DNA of 64,000 bases from Campylorhamphus procurvoides (taxonomy: Eukaryota; Chordata; Aves; Passeriformes; Dendrocolaptidae), in the NCBI GenBank assembly GCA_013396655.1, contig WBMV01006429.1:627116-691115 (forward strand). Direction: 5' to 3'. The notes beneath the pieces were generated by a model, which made no database searches, was not told the origin of the DNA, and worked only from the letters and a program-made list of their open reading frames with translations. Position 1 is the stretch's first letter. Each line of letters opens with the position of its first letter. This document shows, in pieces, positions 13,523 through 25,700 of the stretch. A program made the position numbers and the translations under genes.

Positions 13523-16500
13523 TCTACTATGCTCTTTCCTAAATTAAGTCTACTGTCGCCCAAATGCCAAACTCTCAGAGCTGACATTCCTTTCTTTTTC
13601 TCTGTAAAATGCACAAACTCGTCTGAAACTTAGCAAAGACTTTGAGGCACGGAGCACAGCACACACATTTCAGCAGCCCTGCTGTTCTCCATGCTTGATA
13701 TTCCCTGCTGACTCCAGAGGGAGCCTGTCCTTGAAAGCCAGTGCACGTTCCTCCCCTTCCCAAACACGTGTGAAAATGCCCACAGGAGTTCCAGACACAA
13801 CTTCTGAGAGACAAATCTCCCACCTGCTTGATGGGAGGCATTAAAAACTGAATTCACAGAAAATGAGCCTCTGAAATAGTGCTCTCTGGCGCTACATGTT
13901 CTGAAAATATGCTACAAAAAGTGGCCTTTGAAACATACTCAGTGTTCAGCTGCATTTCTACAATTTAGAAAGACTCTCAGCAAGCTTCACATCCAACCTG
14001 GATTCTGCAGTTTCTGTGAATACCTTATCAATAACCTCTTACAGCTATTTGATTATTTTCAGAACATCCCAGTTGATGCAAACCTGCCCCACTTCCCACC
14101 TGAAGAGCAGTCATTTTAAGAAATCATCCCACAGATCACAAATTTCCCTACAATCCTTGCTGCTTAGGAAGAGAAACAAATAAAAATCCCTCTTTTCTCA
14201 CTTCCCCCAGAAGTCTCGTTATTCACACCCCAGGAGCAACAGAGAAGCCACGTTCTAATCACATATTCACACCACCAAGTAACTCACAAGCAGAAAGCTG
14301 TCTGCTGAAGTAGTGACAATTTCCCTGTTTAGCCATATGGCACAGAGGAAACACAGCTCCAGACAGAGCTTTCTCCAGCCCACTGCTTCTGGGAAAGCCT
14401 TGTTGCCTGCAGACCTGTGTTCATATCACTGTTACACCCTCTAGAGCGGTGCCACGAGATATCCAAGTGTCTAGCACACCCTTCCAAAGACTGAACACCT
14501 CTCTGAGAATGAGTAGCACCATCAGGTACACGCAGATGGCTTGTAAGATGGATCACTTCTGAACTGACTGAAGGTTGTTATCCCATATATCTCTCTGAGT
14601 CTGTTTCCTAAGTGAAAGCCATGCTGGTACATTAATGTGAGGCTGCAGTCTAGCTCTGCCTCACTTCTAAGTGCAAGTTTTTCAATGTACTCCTCCCCTC
14701 TACACACACTCTTTGCAATGCGGTGTATTTCAGATCCAGCAGATGCTCGTCTTGTTCCTAAAACAGATTTAATGTGTTTTCCATGATCTAAACACCTGGC
14801 AAAAGGGCTCCATGCAGCTTTAATACTTTCCTACCCCGTGTTAAATTTGTCCTAGTGTTGCAGATAGCATAATTCTGCAGCCATGTCAACTATTCAGGTA
14901 ATTCCAGAATGTCGTCATTATGGTTTGTGTCAACAGCATGATCTGTATGTACCTTGTAATCATTCTGGTGTTGGGTTGCAAAGGTCCTTGGACTCTCCAT
15001 TTGGCTGAGTCTAATTCTGTCCACTTCACAAAGATCTCGAGTTACACTAAGTAAAGGTTGACATTTACATGAGACACTGGGACTGCTGGAGTGACTCACC
15101 AAGGTAAAACCTTGGCTAGATATTCTTTCAAGGGTATAAATTGTACGGTGATGGCTTTTCATAGATTCGTCAAATCACAGAGGGGTTTGGGTTGGAAGAA
15201 CCTTAAAGCTCATCTTGTTCCAAGCTCCTGCCATGAGCAGGGACATCTTCTACTAGCATAGGTTGCTTCAAGCCCTGTCCAACCCGGCCTTAAACATTTC
15301 AGGGATGAGGCAGCCACAGCTTCTCTGGGCAACCTGTGCCAGACCCTCCCAGGGGAGAAGGTCTGCTGACCTTCTGTGAGGAGTCTCTTTGCTGAGCAAG
15401 GCAAACAGGGACAGAGGGACATGTCACACACATTGCTCAGCAGGACATGGGATCAGGGTCTCAGGAGTCTGAGAACAGATAGTGACAGAAACCTGGAGCA
15501 TCACTTATAAAGAAAAGGAGATAACGTCAGCAAGAAAACAGATATCTCAGAAGGTCCCTCCAGCATCTTCTGGGAAGATGAATGACCTCCTCTCATTTTT
15601 CTGCTAAGTTGGACAGCCACACTCAGAGCACAGCTTTGCCCTGGCACACAAACCCACTATTTCCATCACGTGAAACCAGTTAGTAATAGCAGGGCTGGTC
15701 AGCACTGCAGCCAGTGCCCAAATGCTCTCAGGACATTTACTCTCCCAAATTCACTCTGCCCTTTAAAGGAGCACCAGCCACCACATTCAGCATGCTTGAA
15801 AGTGTCCTGATTTACTAAATATCCTAAGCCACAATGCCATTAGGTCTCAACCCAAACCAGGAAATTCAGCCTAAAACAGTGACTGTTCCCACAGTGAAGG
15901 TCATGAGCCTTTTACCTGTTCCCATGAACTCTCCTTTACCCAAATCCAGTATTGACAGTGAAAGCACCTAACACAGTCATGAAGAACCATGAAAAATGTC
16001 ATGAAGAACAGTGAAATGGAAGGACCACACAACAGGAGATGAGAGCAGAGCATCCAACACAAACCATGTGTGTGAAGGATGAGTTTGTCTACAAACAGGG
16101 GTGCTGCAGCAACCTGGATGTCCAAGCACAGATTTCCCCACAGTGGTGGGGTCTCCTCCCAGCTGAACTCACAGGATCTGCTCCAAGAGGAGGTCAGCCC
16201 AGCCTTTCCCAAGCCCTGGCAGCTGCAGCAGCCCACGTATGGCTGCCTGTATTTACTGTATGAGCACTGACTGCCTGGTGTGTTGCAGGGCATCAGTCCA
16301 GGGACACTTGCAGCTCTGAGAGCCATCATCCTTGGCCTGTGCCACGTCAGGAGGTCTTAGCAGCAATCATCACATCGAGGAACTAATGCCATGCGACTGA
16401 GTAACTGCCTTGAGCACAAATTCATAAGCTAGTGCTATTCCTGCTTAGTGCTAAAGTTCAGTGCCTCTCTTGTCATGCTGGAAACTTGTCAGGAGCTGCT

Positions 16501-18383
16501 TTTATTCAGCTCAGTAGAGCTACCTCTCTCCAAGATCTCCCTTCTCACTACAGACACAAGCTTTGTGAGCAAGCTTCCTGCAGAACCTCATTGTCCCTTA
16601 AACCACACACTGCCACAGTCCCTGCTGGCCATTTCACATCTTTCCTCTTGCCAAGGGGGACCTCTGTGCCTTTTGTGCATGTCTTGCCTGATTCCAGACT
16701 GATCATGGCCTGGAGAAAGAGTGGAACATGAAGAGTGATGGCAATTCTAAGGAGAATGAAGTCTTTTGTTGTACAGAAAAAGAAGTGGGGATGATCCTCC
16801 ACTCAGGCACATGGAACAGTCTTTAAAGCAGACATGTCATCCCAAGAACTCCTTTCATAACCTGCACATGTTTGATTTTCCATCACCCTTTTTCTCTGGA
16901 GGCAAAACAGAAAAGACAAATCATCCAATTCTACAGGTCCTGCAAACTGACTATACCAGCTGTTACCTGATAGACTGGAAGGCGTCACTGCAACCAGAAT
17001 CCCAGGAATCTGTGGAGCAGTCCAGCCAGGCTTGGTTTGCACTGGGAACCCGGGGCAACTCAATAACATTGGCTTCCCAAGCCCTGCTCCCACACCCAAG
17101 GGTTTGGGATTATCCAGCAGCCATTGCATCATGGCACAGCCCTGCTGATGGCCTCATGATATAACCTTGGACAGGAGCCACCCTCGAACTGCTTGGGGGA
17201 TCCTTATAAATCAAGAGCAACAGATAGAAGTGGGAAGGCCACGGGTGGTCCAAGTACACGGGTAGCTGTCCCTGGGGTGCCATGCTCAGAGCCCAGGGTC
17301 ACACTCGGAATGGGACACACGGTGACATGTCTCATTTTAACCAGGCAAATCCAACTGGGCTGCAAAATATCCCTCACTGTAACCAGGTGTGACTGTTTTG
17401 GAGAAAAGCAGAAAGGAGAGAGGACAGATCTCAAATTATTTGGACCAAAGAGCTATGCACAGCCTCTGAGGAGTTCAGACACATTGACAGATTTTATTTG
17501 ATAAGATGGGTAATTGGCAGCTACTGATGTCTTCAAGGCAACTAAATCCTATTCTGCTGAGGTGTCTCAATATCCCTGCACCAGATACCCATTTGTAACT
17601 CTACAAATATGACTCCAAGACAGGGTGACAACTCAAATTTGCAGTTAAGCTACCTAATGTGTTAAAAATGCTGTAAGTACCAAACAATACCATATGAAAC
17701 AAGAAGGAACAAGTGTAGCATCCAAACCCTGAAAAAACACATATGTTCTTCTGACTGAGAGCACTGTCAGGGTGCAGAAGAACAATTTTAGCCTTAAAGA
17801 GAGTCCAGGTGCCAAGCCATGACCACTCACACCTAGTTCTTTGCAGACTGCAAGGATTTGTCAAGCCCAGCCTTTGTCCTGACACAGTTGGGTCCAAGGG
17901 AAGCAGGATCGTCAGCCTGCAGCCCTCCAGCAAGGAAAATCCCTCTTGATGTAGTTAAAGGGATGCAAAGATGAAATCTGTAAACCTTTCTTAGCACAAT
18001 GAGCTAATAAGATCTCAGTATCTACCTTTTTCTGTGGCAATCCAGTGTGCAACAGTCCTCATGCAGAGGGACCTGGCACCTGGTTTATGAGGCACTATTT
18101 TCACTTTTGCTAAAGTAAAAAGGGCTTTTTTTAGACTCTTCCATCCAAATCCACCACGGAGCCAGGTTTCAGAGGTGACTTTGGTCTTTATAGAGGTCAA
18201 TATCAATAATCTTGATTAAGTATCTCCAGGTCCTGAAGCCTACTGTCAAATCCTCAGGATGCTTTCATTTCCCCTGGCACCTGCTCTCCAATCACCATAT
18301 GCTCAGTTCACAAAAACAGAGTCATCCCTGTCATAAGAAGGAGGCAGTTCTAAACACACCCTGCTTTCTCTTTGTCTCTCCAG
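13523..18383. other. Gene-free region before the first MYOT-side exons
   Basis: No convincing coding exon is visible. It contains one degraded CR1 3' end near 15.2-15.4 kb. It may be intergenic or a 5' intron of MYOT; undetected short or non-coding exons are possible because single exons under about 60 codons are hard to find by eye. Confidence 0.5.
15160..15440 (-). mobile_element. CR1-type LINE 3' fragment, degraded
   Basis: The plus strand shows the familiar reverse complement of an avian CR1 3' end: a TTTGGGTTGGAAGAACCTTAAAG-like block, a GAGCAGGGACAtCTTCtACTAG-like block, then GGGATGAGGCAGCCACAGCTTCTCTGGGCAACCTG-like text. It carries many substitutions and no reading frame. CR1 is the dominant LINE family of birds and reptiles, which supports the avian call. 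Confidence 0.85.
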
Positions 18384-18457
18384 GTTCTTAGGCTAAATCC
18401 GAAGGCTAAGCCTCCTTGCAAGTCTCAGCGACCTGTCAGGGCCAGAGGAATGTCACA
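18384..18457 (+). other. Candidate 5' UTR exon of the long MYOT transcript
   Basis: A good acceptor (TTTGTCTCTCCAG) is followed 74 bases later by a strong donor (CA|GTAAGTG). In the frame that would continue into the MYOT exons there are stops near its start and no ATG, so it could only be untranslated leader. It also has an out-of-frame ATG at 18,450. Chance splice-site pairs of this quality are common, so this is only a candidate. Confidence 0.25.
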
Positions 18458-18683
18458 GTAAGTGTAAACATTATTGGATCCACTGTACTCGTCCTCCTGA
18501 AGTCTCTGTTTCCATCCTGCCTTGTTTATATTTCCAAACACACTAGGAAAAACCAGAAAGCCACCAGTGTTTTGCTGTCCACTGGTTCCTCAGCCAGAGG
18601 GACTCCCCTTTAATTCAGCCTCATCTATCGACCTTCAAAGAGCACATCACACAAGTTTTAAATTATTATTTCCTGCATTCTAG

Positions 18684-18734
18684 AAATCTTTCACAAGGAT
18701 CAGCTCAAGCTCATCTTCAGCAAGCAACCAAGAG
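18684..18734 (+). other. Candidate 51-nt Ser-rich exon upstream of long MYOT
   Basis: A pyrimidine-rich acceptor (TTTCCTGCATTCTAG) and a donor (AGAG|GTGAGG) bracket exactly 17 codons that are open in the frame of the next exon, reading KSFTRISSSSSSASNQE. Myopalladin and palladin carry a linker before this Ig domain, so a Ser-rich exon here would fit. No upstream in-frame start was found, so it could be coding only if a further exon exists; otherwise it would be leader. Confidence 0.3.
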
Positions 18735-19708
18735 GTGAGGGTCATCATGAGCATCAAGATCCAGAATTTAAGCTCTGGAAAAGGACTCTCTGGCTTGGAA
18801 TATTTCCCAGTCAGGATTGCCAAGAGAATGGATGGAGCAGGTGACAGGCAAGGAGCTGCCACACAGTCACACTTCCAAGAGTCACTTCAGAACAGACAGT
18901 TGGTTTAGAACACACACTTGGCCAAGAGCTGGGGAAGTCAGAACACCCAGAGACAGGCTGGCATCTTAACTCAGGCTGGGAGGGAAAGAGCTGATAACTT
19001 GGGTTACTTCAGGGAAAAGAGTGTTAAAAAAAGACCAGTGTCACAGCACAACAAACCCAAGCACTTCAGTTGCACATTTATATGCAATACACCTGGTTCC
19101 AAAGCTAAATGAGACAGATATGGGTGCACATCCACACTCTAGCATGGCACAAGGACACACCTTGCACTGCAAATATTCCATCAGCTTAAAACTGCCTTTC
19201 TTGCCTGTTAAGAAGCCTTATTTTAACCTCTGTGCCAGCTGAACTTTCAAGCAGGATGTCAGGACAGACTGCCAAAGATCCTGCTCCTTTCTCTGCATTC
19301 AGCCTCACTGTAGCTACCCCAAAAACCACACAAGGCAGGACATGCAAGACCTGGGACCAACTACACCAGGTCAGGACCTCTGTAGCAGGGGACAACTACT
19401 GGCAAGCAGCTCTGAGCTTCACATAGAGGCTTCAAGAGGTGGGCAAGAAGTTGCCTTAAAGCTCTGAGCAACATTTACTGGTTATCAGCCCCTCTTCTTG
19501 CCGACTTGGTATTCACAGGCTGAGGAGTTATTTCCTCTTGAAGCACTTGAATAGAGGCTCTCCACAGGGTATTTCTTAGCCTGGGACATGAAGGACAGAT
19601 AAAATACTCTGACTCTTCTTCTCTTTCAAAGTAAAGCACCAGCAACACAGCCTGGTCTCCGCATATGGAAAATTCAAGCTGTAAAAATCAGTTTTCTTTG
19701 CCATGCAG

Positions 19709-19771
19709 ATGCAGAGTCCCTCTGCGAGCCTGACCGGGTCTGCCTATGGAAGCACCCCTGTGTTTACAAAG
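19709..19771 (+). CDS. MYOT: MYOT extension exon 1 (possible start exon)
   Basis: Twenty-one codons, phase 0 at both ends, after acceptor TTTGCCATGCAG and before donor AAG|GTAAAG. The first codon is ATG and the end reads GSTPVFTK. Palladin and myopalladin carry the same PVFTK just before their LQN...EGQLVVFECR strand, and myopalladin also has a QSP just ahead, as here. A second ATG lies 6 bases upstream in the unspliced sequence. Whether translation starts here or further upstream is open. Confidence 0.75.
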
Positions 19772-22700
19772 GTAAAGAGCAATAAAGCTTGTCCTGCAAC
19801 CAGCAGCATTAGATTTGGAGTTTCCTTGTTCCAGCAGAAGCTATTTCTAGGCTGGAAGATTGGTTCGTTTACAATTCAGAAAAGCCAACATACTTCGTTA
19901 GTGATGCTTTCAAACTAATGCCTTAATTGGTAAAGGATGCAGACAGAATGTGAATTCACACAGACTTATGTTTCCTGCAAAGGAGGCTCAAGTGGAAACC
20001 TCTCACAGTAACTTCTCTTATTATGTTACATCCACTGGAGTAGATGTTTTTATCCTGCATTTTTATTTAACTGCACAAACAAGGCTTTAATGAGCACGGG
20101 TTTACTGGTGAGAAAACCTGCACTCACAGCCCACTGCAAAAGCATTTAGAATTAAATCAACTATTGCAAGTATAATAAGAATATGGGCATGAGACCACCT
20201 TCTCCACCTAAGGGTGTATCATTTCCTAATAATTGCTTCCATGGGGAAATACTTACACATTTAACACAAGCATTTTCTCCTCCAGGGTTTACAAAACATA
20301 AGGGCTACAAAGGGTCAGCTGGTGGTGTTTGAGTGTCGAATTCACGCCACACCCACCTTGCAGGTTCACTGGTACAGAGAGTATGACCAGATCAGAGACT
20401 CTGCTGATTTCCGGATCCTGCGAAAAAGTAGGTGTTGCTGCCTCTGCTCCCTGGACACTCATTTTACTGGGACAGTGGCAAGGCAGGGAGGAGAAGTGCT
20501 GCAAAAACCAGGAGATTGTGCATGTTCACAGGGGCAGAGTTAAGTTTACAAGTATCAGATGACCCCAAGGCACAGGCTGTGCAGAGTCTGCACTTCCTCT
20601 GGCAGTGCCTGAGAGGGTCAGGCACAACGGGAGCAGATTCCACGCTGTTAGTTATTAATGACAGCACCACTGAGCCACGGAGGCATTGGCACTGTGTATT
20701 GGAGCTACTGATGAACTCAGGGGGGAAAAAATACGTGTAACCTCATGTTGAACAACTTCTGATACTCCCAGGCAGGAGGTCAGAGCTCTGGTGAGATAAA
20801 TTCCCAACAACCAAGCCCAAAGTCAGTGGAGCTCTTTCTATATCATCTCAGTGGGGAGAACCTCATCAGGTTCCCCACCCAAACTAGAGCTTTCTCTGCC
20901 TGGATGGTATTTCTCTTGATGGACACGAAGGGAGATGATTCCTTTGTAATCAGGGTGACAGCTGAGGTGGGCAAGGGAGTGAGGGCTGAGGGGTTTTTTT
21001 CCTTTCTGGCTTCATAACCATTTCAATTTTTTCTCTCTCATTTCAAGCAGAGGCTTGTTCATCAGCAGTCCCTGGTAAGTACATTGTGCATTTTGTGTTA
21101 GACATTTCACCAGTGTATTTACCTCACACTCAGTATTTCCCACGAAGATAAAACAATAATGTCCAAAGGGTAGACAGAAGAACACTCAGAGCCAGGCCAG
21201 GAGCTTTCAAGTTCTTGCATCTGACACAAGCACCCAAAAAGACCTGAGTTTTTCCACAACACAATGAAAAAGATATCAACCCTCTTTAATTAAGTCAATG
21301 AAAAATACCCTGTGCTAAGGGAAAACACATCAAACATTATGACTTATAATCTGTTATGGGTTTCAAACTTGTGCAAGGGAAGACAGAATTTAGCCAAACC
21401 CAAAAAAACCAGAAAAACACAAAACACCCCCAAAAAACCCCCATACCTCAAAAAAAAAAGTGCCTTTTTTCGTTAACATCAGAGGAAGAGAGTCTTCCTT
21501 CATTTTTGGTCCTTCTGAATCCCTTAACTTCCTATGCCCTGTACATCACTTTTTGGCACTTTACTGATGCCAAGCCCCATCACCACATCCCTACAGGTTG
21601 ACATTTGCCTCTTTGGTCCAACAGCATGCCTGATTTTGTTATTTCAGAGGAAGTCTGCACCCTGGTTATTACAGAAGCTTTTCCAGAAGACTCTGGAATA
21701 TTTAAATGTGTTGCTGAAAATGAATTTGGATCTGCAGCATCCAGTGCACATCTCTCTGTTTCCCCAGGTAAGCACACAGATTTTTGTCTTGAGAAACTAG
21801 GCACAAAAGAATTTGCCGCTGCTCAGCATCAGGCAGAGTCACAGATATTTGCCAAGCAGAAGCCAGACACAAATAAGTTTTTAGGTTCAAGAGAAGCACC
21901 CCAAAAAACACGATCTGCTTGGGTACCTCTTAAAGCTGTGTTGCTGCTTTTGGTCCCTCTTCATGAGGGTGGGTCAAGGATGGCAAGGTGGAGATGATGA
22001 TCCCTCTCACAGAGAAGTCACATCCCTGACCTTCATCCCTTCAGGGCTTGGCCCAACACATTGGCTGTGTCTGTACCTGCTTTATGGTAACACCTGACCT
22101 GCTTCTCTTGTGCTGAAGGCCATCTGTGCCAACAGAACAGCACCTTGCATGGATCCAAAGCTCACCAGCCCTGGGGAGAAGGGAGGTTTGGCTAATGCAG
22201 CTGTGCAGATTTCAGTCTGTGAACCCCCATGTGCTTCCTTATTCTTACTCCTTATTCCTACCTGACTTGGGGACAATTCCACTTCCAGGAGCAAAAGAGC
22301 TGGAGAGCTTTGCAGGTGCTGCCCCCAGGCCAGCCGTGCAAGTGACCATGAAGAAACCCACCTTCTCCAGGAGCAGCCAAGCAGGAGCCAAGGAGCGAGG
22401 GGCTTCCAGCCTTCCATCCTACAGCCCAGAGCCCCCAGGGCTGGCCACTCGAGCAGCAGCCACGAGCTTTGGGCAGATGAGCTCCAAGAGCCAAGCCGAA
22501 GAGTTTCATGGAGCTTATGAAAATTCCCCTCAGGCTTCACCTCTGCGGTAAGACAAAGAGAAAATCACATCCCTGGGTTAGTTGTTTGCAACATTTTGGG
22601 CATGAGCTCTCTAGTGCAGCTGCAAAGCTGCAGTACACCGAGAGGGGAAGAGGCCCTGCAGTCACCTGAGCTGTTTGCTGTGTGACAATGGCAATATGTA

Positions 22701-25700
22701 ACACCAGCCCAGCTCCAGAGCAGCACAGGCTCCATGTGACAAAGTGTGTCATTAACTAAAGGCCCAGGTAAGCGCCTGATGGCATTGTCAGAAGGTGACT
22801 TAAAGGCATCACCCAAAATAATTAGCCTCTAGAAGCCCTTTGGCTCCACAGCAAAGACCACAATACCTGGGAAATCTCAAGGTACAATTCTGCTGCCACC
22901 TCCTTCCTCTGTAGCCTTGGCCAAGTGGTATCACCTCATGTTTCTGTTTCCTGTCCTGAAAGCCAGCAGTAAAACTCGAGATGCTGGTAGCATAGGGCAC
23001 GTAGTACCTGCAAAGGACTCTGTGGAGGGGAAATACTGAACCAGTCACCCACTGGATAGAATGGAAACTGTCCCCTGGCATGACAGGAACACTCCCCACT
23101 CAGGAAATAGAGATTCCCCCCAGTAATAGAGTGTTCCATCTTATAACAAGACTCAACGCAATTTTCACCCCAAGTTCAGCTCTCAAGTCACTGTGTACTT
23201 ATTGCATCATCCCCTATCCTGTTTGATTGTTGCAGAGAAGCAAAGCAAGTTAGAACACACCCCCTGGCAATGCCATCCCCATTTCTGCAGTGCCTCTCAG
23301 GGGTTTGTAGGCAGAACGGTGACCTCAAAAGGTGACAGTTCAGTTCAGACACCCCAGGCCAGCAGAGGAGTTTCCTCAGCGCTGTTTGTGGCAGTGAGAG
23401 CTCCGAGGCAGACGTGTGTCCCCTGTCCCAGCTGAGTGCCAGCCTGGGACTGCAGTGATCCTGTTACAGCGTGTGTAAATGGCTGGCCCTGACCGACAGT
23501 GTTCCCTGTGTTAGAGATTATTTTTGGATGGGCTCAAACGTTTGAACTAAACCAGTTATTTTAACAATTCCGAACACCCTCCTCCAAATTTCCCTACAGG
23601 ACAGATCATATTTCAATATGGATTTAGCCATGCACAGGAATTATTTTCCTAAATCACTGAGGAGAAATGGGTTTGCTTCAAGAGCCTGCAGGTCACTAGG
23701 AGGAGGCTCTTAGTTTGGCTTCAAGCCCTTCCCTGAAATCCAGGCTTGCTCCAGGGAAATGAGCTGGGACACCAAGCAGACCACACTGCATGAAGGGGTA
23801 TAACATGCCATCAAATCCAGCTATGTAATAGCTTTTTTAAATGTAGGTTATATAAAACATTAATTAGTGTATAGAGCAGCAGAGTGCTTTTGACTGACAA
23901 CAGTGCTGAACCAGACTTTGAGCACATCTCAAGATAGAGAGAAACTACTAAAACTTCTAGAAGTATTTAAATATCTTTAAAGCCTACAGACTTATTGCCA
24001 TGTGCTTTGAAACATCGTTATGGATGGGACACAGCATTGCAATGATGCTGTTACCTCAAACTCAGCAATCATGCCTAACGACTGGCTGTAAAATAGCTGT
24101 CTTTTTAGTCAGATTTAGCATATAATTCTCTCATGTGGCATATGTGGTTGCAACCCTATCACCAAAGGCAAATACCAACAAAAGCAGTGATGACAGAACA
24201 AAGCTATTACTGGGAATAACTATAAAATGAATGAAATCCTTGTACTCTTTACTTCTCCCAATTATTGCTTAGCAACAGCCTCTCCACAAAAACTGGGAAA
24301 TGCAATTCAAGAAGACTGTCCCTGCTCTTTTCTGTGCCCTTTATACCTGCAGCTTACAGTGTGTCCTTCTCAGCAACCTTAAAGAAGCAGAACAAAATCG
24401 ATGCTGATTATTAACTTCATTAAAGGAACTTAATCCAAGCAAAACGAGAGGCTTCAGGCACTGACTATACTGCCAGGTCTTTTTAAGTAGCTTTTAAGTG
24501 TCCTTAATAAACAAGCAAAACATTCTTAACTCTTTTCTAAACGTTTTTTATGATATGACTCAAGCAACTACGGAGAACCCAATCAGTCACAGCAGGTCAT
24601 CATTCTTAGAAAGTAAACTGAAGCAGGACAGAAAAGCTGGTTTCTAACACCTCGCAGTGCTGCTCACTGCACTATTAAGTTACTTGGCACAGGCAATGAG
24701 ATTTATTCCTCTGCTTTTGTCAGTTCAGCTTCCAGTACTTTTTTTCCTCCCTACCTTCTGGATCTCGCGTTGTTCTGTTCCTCCTCTCTCACACAAGTCG
24801 TCCCAGTTGTGTCCAGTCTTTTAAGGTGATGCCTCGCAGCCAGCCTTGGTTCTGAGAGGAGCACTCTGCACCCTCCCTGGAGTGGTGGGGAGCCAGGGAG
24901 CCTCTCTGAGCACACAGCCTGACCTTTGCCATGCTCACAGCGTCCTGCACGGCAAATGATCATCTACCTCCTTCTTTTTAAGTACTTTTTTTAAGTACTC
25001 ACCCCGTGCCAGCTACAGATTTTCTGACTTAAAAAGCAAATAACTTCTCCAACAACCAGGGGCACGCTCCCTCCCTAAACCACTTTCGCGAAGAGGAATT
25101 TAAATAAATTAGCGCTCAATTAACACTTGCTACGTAAGTTTTAGTTCACAATGGCTGGGCCGAGGTTGAAATACAAACACTAAATGTGGATTAACCTCTT
25201 GAAGATCGCTGTGCTGACAGAGTCCCAAGCACAGGGAAGGAGAGAGAAAGAGGATGAGAACCCACACTCAGCCCAGCTGCGGCACTTTAAGGCTTGGGGT
25301 GTTCTTAAACAATAGGCAAGAGTTGCCAAAGTATAATTAAGATCCTTAAAACACTATAATGTTAATTTAAGATGTAATTAGACATTGCAACTGTTGATTT
25401 AAGGGATACAAATCACCTAATCACCAGCAGGATCTGTTGCTGTGCCGGTGAAAACACCAGAGTTGCATTTGTTAAATCCGTGTAAACAGCTGTAATAATA
25501 AACACAAACAGCAAAACATGAATATTTACCATATTTTTATCATTGAAAATTTTTGTAAGCCTAGTTTTGTTACTCAGTTTATGGCTGTTCAGTCACATCC
25601 AAGGGCAGTGCCGTGGTACTTAAACCACGTTTAAACCTGGCTCTTGAATATCTCTTGCCTTAAAGAAGCGCCAGGGTGTTGTCCCTACAGAGACAATTAG

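Noticed and set aside
15160..15440. CR1-derived open frame on the minus strand
   Set aside because: It is a degraded LINE 3' end with no reverse-transcriptase motif, and is annotated as a mobile-element remnant.
19709..22547. A separate palladin or myopalladin gene, or a pseudogene of one
   Set aside because: Only one Ig is present, its frame is intact, and its last exon joins the MYOT core exon in phase with no stop or poly(A) signal needed in between. One extended MYOT gene is simpler.
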